Positions 1 to 7,405 of a stretch of DNA of 64,000 nucleotides are shown here, piece after piece (position 1 is the stretch's first letter; the number at the start of each line of letters is the position of its first letter). The notes beneath the pieces were generated by a model. It ran no database searches and had not been told where the DNA came from. It was given only the letters and a program-made list of their open reading frames with translations. Where the stretch lies: NCBI RefSeq assembly GCF_900143515.1, contig NZ_FSQT01000002.1, positions 1,489,501 to 1,553,500 of the forward strand, written 5' to 3'. The stretch comes from Micromonospora cremea. GTDB taxonomy: Bacteria > Actinomycetota > Actinomycetes > Mycobacteriales > Micromonosporaceae. The position numbers and the translations under genes were made by a program.

Positions 1-24
1 ATCAAATTGCACCCTTCGTTACGA

Positions 25-339
25 TCAGAGAGCCGGTCGACCATCGTCAGGCCGCGGACCGAGCCGGATCGTCCACGGCTCGACACTGTCCACCCGCAGA
101 TGCGTCTCGCTCCACGGATCGCGTCCCAGCGTGGCGCGGACGACGTCCTCCGACTCGGAGACGACGACGAGCACCACGCGGTGCTCGTCCGCCAGCGGCC
201 CACCCAGGACGACGAAGCCCGTATCGACGAGCTCATCCATGAACGACGCGTGTGTGGCCCAGTCGGACTGCTCCTGCATGGGCCGCGACGGGTCCCACTG
301 GGGACCACTGCGGTGCAGGAGGACAAGGAACGTCGGCAT
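25..339 (-). CDS. YciI-like (YCII-related) domain protein
   Basis: The 104-residue product is a single small alpha/beta domain of the YCII-related kind (dimeric ferredoxin-like fold), usual length for the family. It opens MPTFLVLLHRSGPQWD, has a central FVVLGGPLADEHRVVLVV stretch and a late DPWSETHLRV stretch, the typical pattern of these proteins. Family members are usually small cytoplasmic proteins of unsettled enzymatic role, sometimes fused or adjacent to ECF sigma factors. I chose the ATG at 339 because homologues begin at this MPxFxVLL strand; 15 more codons are open upstream. It lies 74 bp downstream of the DinB-like gene on the same strand, so the two may be co-transcribed. No specific substrate can be inferred. 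Confidence 0.75.
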   Translation of the reverse strand: MPTFLVLLHRSGPQWDPSRPMQEQSDWATHASFMDELVDTGFVVLGGPLADEHRVVLVVVSESEDVVRATLGRDPWSETHLRVDSVEPWTIRLGPRPDDGRPAL

Positions 340-413
340 GCTCGGACCGTACTGCACGACGCGGCCTTCACCAGGGCCTCGCAATGCCCGCCAGGTCTAT
401 CCCGAAGCGCTTC

Positions 414-929
414 TCAGACGCCTCTGGCCCCGTCGATGGCCTGTCGCAGCAGGTCCGCGTGCCCATTGTGGCGGGCGTACTCGGCGATCATCTGCAGGTA
501 GACGTAGCGCAGCGACGCCACGTCCTCATCGGGAAAAGTGAAGGTGTCGTCCATAGAAGCCGCAGCCACGGCCTGACGTGCCAGTTCGGTCTCCTCGACC
601 AGGCGGGCATAGTCGCCTTGAGCGCTCGCCGGGTCGATATCGTCGAAATCGGCATCGCGCCTCTCCGGCGTGGAGTAGAGCGTGTCCAGCGATTCGCTGC
701 GAAAGAGCGTCCGGAACCAGGTGCGCTCCACTTTGGCCATGTGCCGGATCAGGCCGAGCAGCGAGAGGTTCGAGAAAGCCAACGGCGACCGCGCCAGTTG
801 TTCGGCATCGAGGCCGGCGCACTTGTGGAGCAACGTGGCGCGATGCCAGTCGAGAAGATGACGGAGATGGTCGGCCTCTGGTGCGACGAGAACATCACTG
901 GGACGGCTCACATCAGGCGCGATCCACAT
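414..929 (-). CDS. DinB-like (DUF664) family protein
   Basis: The 171-residue protein looks like a DinB/DUF664 four-helix metal-binding protein. It has an early HLLDWHRATLLHKCAGL helix, an HMAKVERTWFRTLF helix (about residues 65-78) and a C-terminal ARHNGHADLLRQAIDG helix. The histidines in these three helices are the usual metal ligands. Related proteins include mycothiol- and bacillithiol-dependent transferases, but the substrate here is unknown. I took the ATG at 929 because the 43 codons upstream are open but do not resemble the family. Upstream lies a nested inverted repeat (958-999) that could regulate it. The YciI-like gene follows on the same strand. Confidence 0.75.
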   Translation of the reverse strand: MWIAPDVSRPSDVLVAPEADHLRHLLDWHRATLLHKCAGLDAEQLARSPLAFSNLSLLGLIRHMAKVERTWFRTLFRSESLDTLYSTPERRDADFDDIDPASAQGDYARLVEETELARQAVAAASMDDTFTFPDEDVASLRYVYLQMIAEYARHNGHADLLRQAIDGARGV

Positions 930-957
930 CCGGCCATGATGGCACGCGCTGGGGCAT

Positions 958-999
958 CGCCCTAGCACGAAGTTTTCGTACGCTCGTCGCGCTAGGGCG
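958..999. repeat. Nested inverted repeat upstream of the DinB-like gene
   Basis: A 9-bp inverted repeat CGCCCTAGC / GCTAGGGCG (958-966 and 991-999) encloses a second small palindrome, ACGAA-GTT-TTCGT (967-979). It lies about 30-70 bp upstream of the leftward gene starting at 929. It could be an operator or a cruciform-forming spacer; nothing else supports a function. Confidence 0.3.
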
Positions 1000-1050
1000 C
1001 GGAAGGCCGGGACGTCCCGGCTGGCGCCCATGAGCTGCCGCTGCCCCTGG

Positions 1051-1066
1051 CATGACAATCGTCATG
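1051..1066. promoter_or_regulatory. Palindromic operator-like site upstream of the LiaF-like gene
   Basis: CATGAC-AATC-GTCATG is a perfect 6-bp inverted repeat with a 4-bp centre. It lies 24 bp upstream of a plausible -35 (TTGCCC, 1090-1095), where activators such as NarL/LiaR-type response regulators usually bind. The downstream gene belongs to a family often controlled by such systems. No cognate regulator is encoded beside it. Confidence 0.4.
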
Positions 1067-1089
1067 GGTCACTTCACGACTAATGACAT

Positions 1090-1117
1090 TTGCCCCTGAC
1101 CTAGCGGTCCGTAGCGT
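1090..1117 (+). promoter_or_regulatory. Promoter of the LiaF-like gene
   Basis: TTGCCC at 1090-1095, a 16-bp spacer and TAGCGT at 1112-1117 form a plausible sigma-70-like promoter. The -10 ends 7 bp before the ATG at 1125, so the transcript would be leaderless or nearly so. Confidence 0.45.
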
Positions 1118-1124
1118 TGAGGAC

Positions 1125-1469
1125 ATGGCGAACACGAACTCCTCCGACCGGATCAACTGGCAGGTTTCCCTTCTTGGCGGCCACAAGCAGCGCGGCGGCA
1201 CGGCCGCCGACACCGTGGTCCTCACTCCGATCGGCGGCGCCGAGGTCGATCTCACCGACGCCGAGCTGGCTCCCGAGACGACGCTGACGAAGGTCTCGCT
1301 CATCGGCGGCGTCAAGCTGCGGGTGCCCGCCGACGCCGCCGTCGAGATCGAGGGCTTCCACCTGTTCGGCAAGCGCACGGTCCAACCGGGCACGTCCTCA
1401 CCGTCGGCCCCCGTCGTCCGCGTCCGCGCCTACGGCATCTTCGGCGGGGTCAAGGTCAGCCGCGCGTGA
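1125..1469 (+). CDS. LiaF/YvqF-like C-terminal domain protein without membrane segments
   Basis: The 114-residue protein consists almost entirely of a beta-rich repeat pattern: VSLLGGHKQRG near residue 14, then TLTKVSLIGGVKLRVP and a final VRAYGIFGGVKV. This 'xxLxGGxxxxxP' pattern is typical of the C-terminal right-handed beta domain of LiaF/YvqF, which senses cell-envelope stress. Full LiaF proteins carry N-terminal membrane helices; this one has none and is probably cytoplasmic. The ATG at 1125 is 7 bp after a -10-like TAGCGT; a longer frame beginning at 1083 is open but overlaps the promoter. A palindrome at 1051-1066 may be its operator. The function is inferred from the fold only. Confidence 0.7.
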   Translation: MANTNSSDRINWQVSLLGGHKQRGGTAADTVVLTPIGGAEVDLTDAELAPETTLTKVSLIGGVKLRVPADAAVEIEGFHLFGKRTVQPGTSSPSAPVVRVRAYGIFGGVKVSRA

Positions 1470-1639
1470 CCAGCTCAGCGGACCTGTAGGCGAAATGCCG
1501 TCGTCGCCACATCAGGTACCGAGACCTCCACCGGTTCCGGTCCCTTCGCCGAGATCCCGGAGGGTCCGCAGGACTCGCGCCTGGTTTCGAGCGACAGACG
1601 CCATCCACCCCGCGTAGCCGCCGGCGAGCACATCGAGCG

Positions 1640-1670
1640 TTGACCTATACGTCGATCATCTGCTTATGTT
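1640..1670 (+). promoter_or_regulatory. Promoter of the padR-type operon
   Basis: TTGACC at 1640-1645 and TATGTT at 1665-1670 are separated by 19 bp, slightly longer than optimal. The ATG at 1677 follows the -10 by exactly 6 bp, so translation would begin at the first base of the mRNA. The preceding stretch from 1470 holds no gene that I can recognise. Confidence 0.5.
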
Positions 1671-1676
1671 GACGGC

Positions 1677-2030
1677 ATGACTGGTTCCTTCGCGTCGATG
1701 CGCGAACCTACCTACTTCATTCTGGCCGCGTTGCAGGACGAACCCTTGCACGGCTACGCGATCGTCAAGCGGGCGCAGGAGTTGTCCGACGGGCGGGTGC
1801 GCCTCACGACGGGCACCCTCTACGCCGCTCTGGACCGGCTCACCCGTGAAGAGATGGTGCGGGTGACCGAGGAAGCGGTGGTCAACGGCCGCGCCCGCCG
1901 CACCTACGAGCTGACCCAGCGGGGAATGTCTGCGCTGCGCGCGGAAGCAGAGCGGCTGGCTGCGGCGGCGAGCGTCGTTCGAAACCGTTCCGTCCGCTCG
2001 GTGGCTGCGGGTCGGGTGATGCCGGCATGA
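1677..2030 (+). CDS. PadR family transcriptional regulator
   Basis: The 117-residue protein is a PadR-type winged-helix repressor. The N-terminal half carries the family core (MREPTYFILAALQDEPLHGY, then RLTTGTLYAALDRLTRE at about residues 42-58) followed by the wing, with RARRTYELTQRGMSALRAE. Such short PadR proteins bind DNA as dimers and usually repress the neighbouring membrane-protein gene. The reading frame overlaps the next gene by the ATGA at 2027-2030, which implies translational coupling. The leaderless-type promoter lies directly upstream and is probably self-controlled. The inducing signal is unknown. Confidence 0.92.
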   Translation: MTGSFASMREPTYFILAALQDEPLHGYAIVKRAQELSDGRVRLTTGTLYAALDRLTREEMVRVTEEAVVNGRARRTYELTQRGMSALRAEAERLAAAASVVRNRSVRSVAAGRVMPA

Positions 2031-2941
2031 CCGTGCTGGAGCGCCGTTACCGGTGGCTACTGCGGGCCTACCCCCGCGCCTACCAGCAGTACCGCGCCGA
2101 CGAGATGCTCGAAACCCTGCTCGCCACGGCTGGCCAGCGGCGGCGGCCGGACCTTCGAGAAGCGGCGGCGCTCGTGGTCGGAGGACTACGCGCCCGCACC
2201 GGTGTTGGCCGTCTCGGCTCACGATCGGCGCTGGGATACTCCGCGCTGCGACTGTCCGCGCTGTCCCTGCTCGTGTACGGCATGACGCTCTGGGCCGGAG
2301 GTCCGATCTCGTTCTTGGTGACGACGCTGTCGGAGGGCGCGTACAAACCCGACGATTGGTGGTTCATCGTCATTCCGGCGCTGCTGACGATCGCGCTTTT
2401 CGCTGCGGCGTGGGGTAGCTACCGAATGGCAATCGCTGCGGCGATATCGACCGTGGTCGCGCAACATTGGTCGGCAAACTGGTGGGACCAATCGTCCTGG
2501 TTCTGGTCGGTTCATAGCCTCCAGTACGCGATTGTTCCCAAGTGTTGGCCAGCGCTGCTGGCTTCGCTGGCCTTGCTGCGACTGCTCCGCGCACCCCGAA
2601 CGCCCGTGACCAAACCATGGACCTGGCCCGTCCTCGGGGCACTGGCAGTCGTCGTTCTGACGCCGAGCCCGATCAACGGCTGGTCGGACGCACCACTGAT
2701 GTCCCTGTACGCGTTCGCCGCACTGGCCGTCATCACCGCGCCCATCGATGCACGGATGCCCATCGTCGCCTCGGTGCTTCTCCTGGCGCCAGCCTTGGCG
2801 CAAGCCGCCTACCAGCTCCACTTCAAACAAGCAGGGTGGGAACTAGGAACCTCCATCACCACGATCCTCATCCTCACGGCGGTCATGGTGATCACGCTTG
2901 CGGCCGGCACGATCGCAGCCCGCCGCCAAGCCCGCATGTAG
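2027..2941 (+). CDS. Multi-pass membrane protein coupled to PadR regulator
   Basis: The 304-residue protein begins with a basic cytoplasmic segment (RRYRWLLRAYPRAYQQYRADEMLETL), typical of membrane proteins found beside PadR genes in actinobacteria. About seven or eight hydrophobic segments follow, from about residue 75 to residue 300. The last eight residues are basic (AARRQARM). The start overlaps the padR stop, so the two proteins are made together. I cannot name a substrate. Genes of this arrangement often act in envelope-stress or drug-response modules, but that is only context. The left boundary of the integrated element lies about 50 bp after its stop. Confidence 0.8.
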   Translation: MTVLERRYRWLLRAYPRAYQQYRADEMLETLLATAGQRRRPDLREAAALVVGGLRARTGVGRLGSRSALGYSALRLSALSLLVYGMTLWAGGPISFLVTTLSEGAYKPDDWWFIVIPALLTIALFAAAWGSYRMAIAAAISTVVAQHWSANWWDQSSWFWSVHSLQYAIVPKCWPALLASLALLRLLRAPRTPVTKPWTWPVLGALAVVVLTPSPINGWSDAPLMSLYAFAALAVITAPIDARMPIVASVLLLAPALAQAAYQLHFKQAGWELGTSITTILILTAVMVITLAAGTIAARRQARM

Positions 2942-2987
2942 ACACGGAGGCGCCCCCGCCACCACTTCTCGGAGAGAGCGGCGGGGA

Positions 2988-3023
2988 AAGCCGGGGCTCT
3001 TACTTCCAGCCGAAGTGCACGAA
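2988..3023. repeat. Left attachment-site repeat (attL) of the integrated element
   Basis: This 36-bp segment matches 8748-8783 with one mismatch (position 3011); 23 bp are identical without interruption. Read leftward it still spells FVHF-G-WK and the TAA stop, a displaced copy of the last seven codons of the Smr-domain gene whose body lies at 8784-9014. A duplicated 3' gene end beside an integrase remnant is the usual footprint of site-specific integration. Confidence 0.75.
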
Positions 3024-3103
3024 CCGGAGCAGATCCTGGCCTTGACCTGCGGCGCAACGTCACCCCGAAGACGACGGGAACAGACTGGGCACAACCCGGC
3101 CCG

Positions 3104-3420
3104 TCACTGGGTCACCACCGGCTGAGCACCCGACTGCTGGCATAGGGCCGCGTCAACCAGGTTCCGCGTACGATCGATCGCCTCCGGCCACTCCCCCGCC
3201 GCATGTGTTCAGCGTGATGATCGGCGTAGCATGGCCCAGCGCCATCTGAACCGTCTTCACACTCGCCCCGCCGTGGATCAACAGTGTGGCGAAGTAGTGG
3301 CGCAGCCCGTGGTAGCCAAACCCCGCCGGTACCCCGTCGACCGCCTCCACCGCCTTCTTCCCTGGGTAGGCCCAGCCGGTGCGCTGCATCGGGTTGCCTC
3401 GGCCGCTGGTAAACAGCAAC
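3104..3420 (-). pseudogene. Tyrosine recombinase (integrase), C-terminal remnant
   Basis: The leftward frame reads LFTSGRGNPMQRTGW, then FGYHGLRHYFATLLIHGG and VQMALGHATPIITLNT. This is the HxLRH box and the following helices of the catalytic domain of phage/ICE integrases. The reading frame shifts near 3190-3205: the expected tail (EWPEAIDRTRNLVDAALCQQ, then GAQPVVTQ and a stop at 3104-3106) continues in another frame, so one base has probably been inserted in the G-rich tract. The N-terminal domains and the first catalytic arginine are missing; the homology ends abruptly near 3420, where a TetR-like fragment begins on the other strand. It cannot encode an active recombinase. It adjoins the left attachment repeat. 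Confidence 0.75.
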
Positions 3421-3591
3421 TTCGCCGAAAGGGCAGCCCAGCACTTCGCCTTCATCATCGTCGGCGCGACGCTGGACCGGGTCATGTTCGAAGGCGAAGG
3501 AGCCATTCCCTCCGGCCCCGAACTGGACCGGCTCGCAGACAGCGGGGTCGAGGCGTTCCTCGCAGCGTACCGACCCGACGAGCGTCCATAG
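3421..3591 (+). pseudogene. TetR-type regulator, C-terminal fragment
   Basis: The frame reads NFAERAAQHFAFIIVGATLD, then RVMFEGEG and PELDRLADSGVEAFLAAYRP before the stop. This matches the last helices of TetR-family ligand-binding domains, which typically end in 'VxxFLxAYxP'. No DNA-binding domain precedes it; upstream the sequence switches directly to the integrase remnant on the opposite strand. It is a deletion or rearrangement scar, not an expressed regulator. The assignment rests on a short segment and is moderate. Confidence 0.5.
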
Positions 3592-3625
3592 CCGTGCCGA
3601 CTCCCTGACGACATGATGCCCCGCC

Positions 3626-4129
3626 CTAGTGGGCCTTCCGGCGGATGGACTCCTGCCGGACCGCCTCAGTGAGATCCCGCCAGGTGATGCCGGCCGAGGT
3701 CTTCATCATCCGGTCGGCCATCGCGCGGGCGGAGGCTTCGTCTGGGAAGTCGTACGAGACCTCCTGCCCCTCGTCACCGCCGAGACGGCCCCGCACCCGA
3801 CAGACCTGACCGTCAGACGTCAGCCAGATGTCGCGTCGGGCTATGCGGCCCCAGCTCCCGTTCCACCATCGACCACGAATCTCCACCACGACCAGCTTGT
3901 CGTACACACGTTCGATCAGTTGGCTGCCGGCATGCCATGTATCGGGACCTGGATAGATCCGTAGCAGGGCCCGCACGGCCCGCACCCAGCTGTAGGGCTG
4001 GCCGACGAATGCGTTACGGCCGACGAGCCGACCCAGACCCGCGGCGGGGTGGAAGGGAGGCCATCGGCCCGCATCGTCGCCCGGAGGTGGAGTGAGGCCG
4101 GTCAAGGCCGGGCGGCAGCGCATCCACAT
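3626..4129 (-). CDS. Hypothetical protein of the integrated element
   Basis: I do not recognise this 167-residue protein. It has no signal peptide or membrane segment. The central part is rich in aromatic and basic residues (VVVEIRGRWWNGSWGRIARR). The C-terminal third, with a DIWLTSDGQVCRVRGRLGG stretch and a helical SYDFPDEASARAMADRMM stretch, looks like a compact alpha/beta domain with good coding character. The ATG at 4129 is the first in frame; a second ATG two codons later is equally possible. It diverges from ltrA with 64 bp between the starts. It could be an element-specific accessory gene. Confidence 0.55.
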   Translation of the reverse strand: MWMRCRPALTGLTPPPGDDAGRWPPFHPAAGLGRLVGRNAFVGQPYSWVRAVRALLRIYPGPDTWHAGSQLIERVYDKLVVVEIRGRWWNGSWGRIARRDIWLTSDGQVCRVRGRLGGDEGQEVSYDFPDEASARAMADRMMKTSAGITWRDLTEAVRQESIRRKAH

Positions 4130-4450
4130 CCACCAGCGCCTGTCGCGTGGTACGACTGCTCCACAGACAGAAGCGGCGGAAACGGGCTGATCGATGACAA
4201 GTAGGGCAGGCCGGCTGCGGCCGAGACCCGAGAAACCGAAGGTGACAGGCCTGGAACTGTTGTTCGACGTAGTGTTCGTTCTCGCGCTCGCACAGCTCTC
4301 GACTCTGCTCGAGGAGGATACGAGCTGGACCGGCGCCGTCCAGACGCTGATCTTGCTGCTTCCCCTGTCGGTGATCTGGGCCGTTACCGCAGAGGAATGC
4401 GATAAGTACGACCCGCAACAACTGCCGATACAGCTGCTGGTCCTTGGGCT

Positions 4451-4469
4451 TGACCCGTTTTGACGGACA
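4451..4469. repeat. Left terminal inverted repeat of the IS3-type element
   Basis: TGACCCGTTTTGACGGACA matches the inverted right end (5742-5760) at 18 of 19 positions and begins with the TG typical of IS3-family ends. The outermost matched block of 16 bp is perfect. Confidence 0.7.
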
Positions 4470-4490
4470 GGGTCGATGTGTTGATCTTAT

Positions 4491-5388
4491 TCAGGCTGCT
4501 TGGCTTGTCGGTAGCCGGTGCAAATCGGTGGCCTCGAACGCGGCGGGGCTGAGGTAGCCGAGAGTGGAGTGTCGACGGCGGGTGTTGTACCAGCCTTCGA
4601 TGTACTCGAATATTGCCTGGCGGGCGGCGCTATGGGTGGGCCAGGGTTGGCGGTGTAGCAGTTCGGTTTTGATGGTGGCGAAGAACGACTCGGCGACCGC
4701 GTTGTCCCAGCACTGCCCACGCCGGCCGACAGAGAGGCGGATGCCGTGGGCAGCGGCGAGGCGGGCGTGTTGGTCGCTGGTGTATTGGACAGCCGCGGTC
4801 GGAGTGGAACACCAGCCCGGACGGCGGCCGGCGCCGCACAAGGGCATCGGTGAGCGCGGCGTCGATCAGGTCGGTGCGTAGGTGCTCGGCGACCGCCCAG
4901 CCCACGACCCGGCGCGAGGCCAGGTCGATGACGGTGGCCAGATACAGCCAGCCTTGCCAGGTGTTGATGTAGGTGATGTCGCCGCACCAGCGGGTGTCGA
5001 TCCCCGCCGGGTCGGTGCCGAAGTCACGGTTGACCAGGTCAGGTCGCCTGCCGGCGTTCGGGTCAGGCACCGTGGTCGTTCGCCATCGGCGTGGACTCTT
5101 GCCGGCCAGCCCGGCGCACCGCATCAGCCGGGCGACGCGTTTACGGCCGTGTCGCAGCCCGGCGTCGGCGAGGTCGGCGTGGATCCGCGGTGCTCCGTAG
5201 GTGCCTTTCGACACCGCGTGCACCTGCGTGATCTTCGCGGTGAGCTGTGCGTCGACGCGCTGCCGCTGGGACTGGACGCCGCGTTGCTGCTGGTAGTAGG
5301 CGGACCGGGAGACCTCGAGTAGCTCGCACGCGCGCTTGACGTTGTGCTCGCCGGCTTGCTCCGCCTCGATGAACGGGTACACGTTCAC
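4491..5388 (-). pseudogene. IS3-family transposase OrfB (rve/DDE catalytic domain), frameshifted
   Basis: From a GTG at 5388, overlapping the orfA stop, the frame gives a HTH_21-like region (TYGAPRIHADLADAGLRHGR) and the first catalytic Asp in DTRWCGDITYI. The second catalytic Asp is in GLVFHSDRG. Just after it, near 4788-4792, one extra base shifts the frame. The rest of the domain continues in another frame as QYTSDQHARLAAAHGIRLS and NAVAESFFATIKTEL, which contains the catalytic Glu, and ends at 4491. Repaired, the protein would be about 298 residues, the normal OrfB length. Unless the frameshift is a sequencing error, the transposase lacks its third catalytic residue. Confidence 0.82.
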
Positions 5389-5708
5389 CGGGTCTCCTTC
5401 GCGAAGAAAGCCGTTGCCCGCTTCAAAATATCGACGTCTTCACGCAGCCGGCGGTTCTCACGCCGAAGCCGCGCGAGTTCGTCTCGCTCATCCGAGGTCA
5501 ACCCGTCAGTACGGGCGCCGCTGTCGAGTTCGGCCTGCTTGACCCATTCACGCACCGCGGTCTCGGTCAAGTCGAAATCCTGGCTGACCTGCCTGATCGT
5601 GCGGTCACCACGCTGACACAACTCGACGATCTCGGCCTTGAATTGCGCCGTGAACGACCGCCGAGGCCGCGACCGCTTCTTCCCCACGTTCTCCATGATG
5701 CTGGACAT
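5385..5708 (-). CDS. IS3-family transposase OrfA (IS911-type HTH)
   Basis: The 107-residue protein is an IS3 OrfA: an N-terminal helix-turn-helix (SFTAQFKAEIVELCQRGDR, then VSQDFDLTETAVREWVKQ) followed by a leucine-zipper-like coiled coil (ELARLRRENRRLREDVDILK) and the usual FFAKE end. It would bind the IS ends and partner with OrfB. The stop overlaps the orfB GTG start (GTGA), so OrfB is reached by coupling; I see no clear slippery heptamer for the -1 frameshift used by many family members. This frame is intact even though orfB is broken. Confidence 0.88.
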   Translation of the reverse strand: MSSIMENVGKKRSRPRRSFTAQFKAEIVELCQRGDRTIRQVSQDFDLTETAVREWVKQAELDSGARTDGLTSDERDELARLRRENRRLREDVDILKRATAFFAKETR

Positions 5709-5741
5709 CCTCCCGGAGACCCCAGGTCCCCTGATCTCGGA

Positions 5742-5760
5742 TGTCCGTCAAAACGGGGCA
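5742..5760. repeat. Right terminal inverted repeat of the IS3-type element
   Basis: TGTCCGTCAAAACGGGGCA is the inverted counterpart of 4451-4469 with one mismatch and ends in CA, as IS3-family elements do. Confidence 0.7.
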
Positions 5761-6844
5761 GGCCCACCTCGGAGCCCTGCTCGGCACCCTGGTGATGGCC
5801 GCCGCGGCGCCTGAAGCGTTCGGCGAACGAGGCCTTTACTTCGCCGGCGCGTACCTCGCCATCCAGCTCGGTGCCTCCGGCATCCTCGTACATCTGCTGC
5901 GTGGCGGCGAGATGCAGCGCCCCGAGGCGCGGGAAGCCTTCTGGTTCGGCGTGTCCGCAGTGCCGTGGATCGCGGGCGCGCTCATGCATGGTTGGGCCCG
6001 TGGGGTGCTGTGGGCGCTTGCGTTGGCCGTGGAATACGTGGCTGCCGTTCTCCGCCTACCCACACCAGGGCTTGGCCGCGGGCGAGCGACGGAGTTCGGG
6101 TACTCCGGTGAGCACCTCGCCGACCGGTGCCGGCAATTCTTCACCATCGCGCTCGGCGAGCTGATCCTGGTTACCGGGCTGACGCTCGACCAGAGCGGGT
6201 TTCAGGTTGCGACCTTTGCAGCGGTATTGGCAGCGTTCGCCACCACGGTGCTGCTATGGCGCGTCTACTTTTACAGTGCCGGGGAACTGCAATCGAAGGC
6301 CCTCGCAGAAGCCTCCGGACCGGTTCACGGACGCCCAGTGGTTTTCGCCCACCCGATCCTGGTCGCCGCCGTCATCGCAATTTCGATCAGCTACAAATTC
6401 GTGATTTCACATCCGCTCGGACGCACACCGCCGGCCTGGATCGCCCTCATCGTCGGCGGACCCGCACTGTTCCTCGCCGGGCGCGCCTTCTTGGAGTACG
6501 CCGTCTTCAGCCGCGTGTCCTGGGATCGGCCGATCGGAATCCTCGTGCTCGCCGTCATCTCACCGGCGATGAGCCTGGTGCCGCCGGTCGGGGCCGCCAG
6601 CGCCGCTGCCCTCGTCCTGGCCGGGGTCGCCCTGGTCGACACCGCACGTGGGCCACGACGCGGCCAGCCGGCAGCAGCCGGCTAGCCGGAAGTGCATCTG
6701 GGTTCCGATACCGATCTGTCATCCACACACATCAAGCGAGGTACGACAGCCGGCTGCCGGCGATGTCGGGCTCCACTTGACGCGTTACGGATCGCTGTCA
6801 CTTGACCCGTGACACGTCCGGCTAGACGATCATGGTTGTAGATG

Positions 6845-7348
6845 TTAGCCGATGTGGCGTGGTTCGGGCTGGGGAGGCGGCTGCCAGTCGGTTTCCCCGC
6901 CCGGGCCGACGGTTATCGGCTCGACACCGATGCCCGTGAGGCGCCAGGACTCGTAGTTGTGATCGGGTCCGACGTGTAACTCCGCGCCGTTGTCGAAGTA
7001 CAGGTGGAGGGCACCCTTGCCGCGGATCTCAACGCTGGTGATGGTCTGGCGGAACAGGTCCAGAACGGGTGCCAGGCGGGCGCCGGCGCCGGGGTCAAGT
7101 TCGTACCACTGCCCGTCCGCGTCGCGGAGCAGGAACGGAGTTTCGATCGCCAGTTCGGCGTCGACGCGGTAGCCCTCGTCGGGGTCGAGCGCGGAGAGGC
7201 TGAGCCGGACCTGGTAGTCGAAGGCCGTGCGGTCGACACGGCAGCCGGTCAACCGGGTAGGAATTCTGATCGGGCCTGTTCTGGTTAGGTGCCGGTCGGC
7301 CTGGCGCGCTGGCGTGGAGGTTAGCCAAATATTGATCGTGTCAAGCAT
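6845..7348 (-). CDS. DUF6188-like protein
   Basis: The 167-residue protein resembles the actinobacterial DUF6188 group. After a variable N-terminus it has RLTGCRVDRTAFDYQVRLSL, then ETPFLLRDADGQWYELDPG, FRQTITSVEIRGKGALHLYF and a final GAELHVGPDHNYESWRLTG. The pattern is a beta-rich domain ending in a conserved 'YESWxLTG' block. It has no signal peptide or membrane segment and its role is unknown; related genes often occur in accessory regions. I took the ATG at 7348; 44 upstream codons are open but overlap a palindrome (7373-7389) and the decayed DHFR-like gene. It may be the only intact soluble cargo gene of the element. Confidence 0.65.
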   Translation of the reverse strand: MLDTINIWLTSTPARQADRHLTRTGPIRIPTRLTGCRVDRTAFDYQVRLSLSALDPDEGYRVDAELAIETPFLLRDADGQWYELDPGAGARLAPVLDLFRQTITSVEIRGKGALHLYFDNGAELHVGPDHNYESWRLTGIGVEPITVGPGGETDWQPPPQPEPRHIG

Positions 7349-7372
7349 CTGGTGGGACGCGAGTGTCAAGCA

Positions 7373-7389
7373 TGTCCCGTGACGGGACA
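7373..7389. promoter_or_regulatory. Palindrome upstream of the DUF6188-like gene
   Basis: TGTCCCGT-G-ACGGGACA is a perfect 8-bp inverted repeat around one base, 24 bp upstream of the leftward ATG at 7348. Its size and place fit a dimeric repressor site. No regulator in the element can be paired with it. Confidence 0.35.
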
Positions 7390-7405
7390 CCGCCGGCCGC
7401 CGGCG

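Larger units (their letters stand above)
4451..5760 (-). mobile_element. IS3-family insertion sequence inside ltrA
   Basis: The element is about 1310 bp with 19-bp imperfect terminal inverted repeats (4451-4469, 5742-5760) and the orfA/orfB layout of the IS3 family, transcribed leftward. It interrupts ltrA, and its removal restores that frame. The flanking trinucleotides (GCT and GGC) are not identical, so no clean target duplication is visible and the exact ends are uncertain by a few bases. The orfB frame carries a lesion between the second and third catalytic residues, so this copy is unlikely to move by itself. Confidence 0.8.
4194..6685 (+). pseudogene. Low temperature requirement A (LtrA) family protein, split by an insertion sequence
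   Basis: The 5' part (4194 to about 4450) gives the LtrA N-terminus, including KVTGLELLFDVVFVLALAQL. The 3' part (about 5764-6685) resumes with HLGALLGTLVMAAAAPEAFG and runs through eight or more membrane segments to VALVDTARGP. An IS3-type element (4451-5760) separates them. Joining 4450 to 5764 restores one frame reading LVLGL-HLGALLG, as expected for LtrA, giving about 392 residues. LtrA proteins are polytopic membrane proteins of unclear function. The insertion stops translation at 4463. The 3' part retains an in-frame ATG at 5741 inside the IS end, but a functional product is unlikely. Confidence 0.8.

Noticed and set aside
5380..5400. Programmed -1 frameshift site joining IS3 orfA and orfB
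   Set aside because: No A6G-type slippery heptamer or stimulating hairpin is visible in the overlap; the GTGA overlap suffices for coupling, and the orfB lesion near 4790 is far from this point.
4447..5763. GGC as a 3-bp target duplication of the IS
   Set aside because: GGC occurs at 4447-4449 and 5761-5763, but using it would make the terminal repeats unequal in length and would not restore the ltrA frame. The 4451/5760 ends do both, at the cost of a non-identical duplication.
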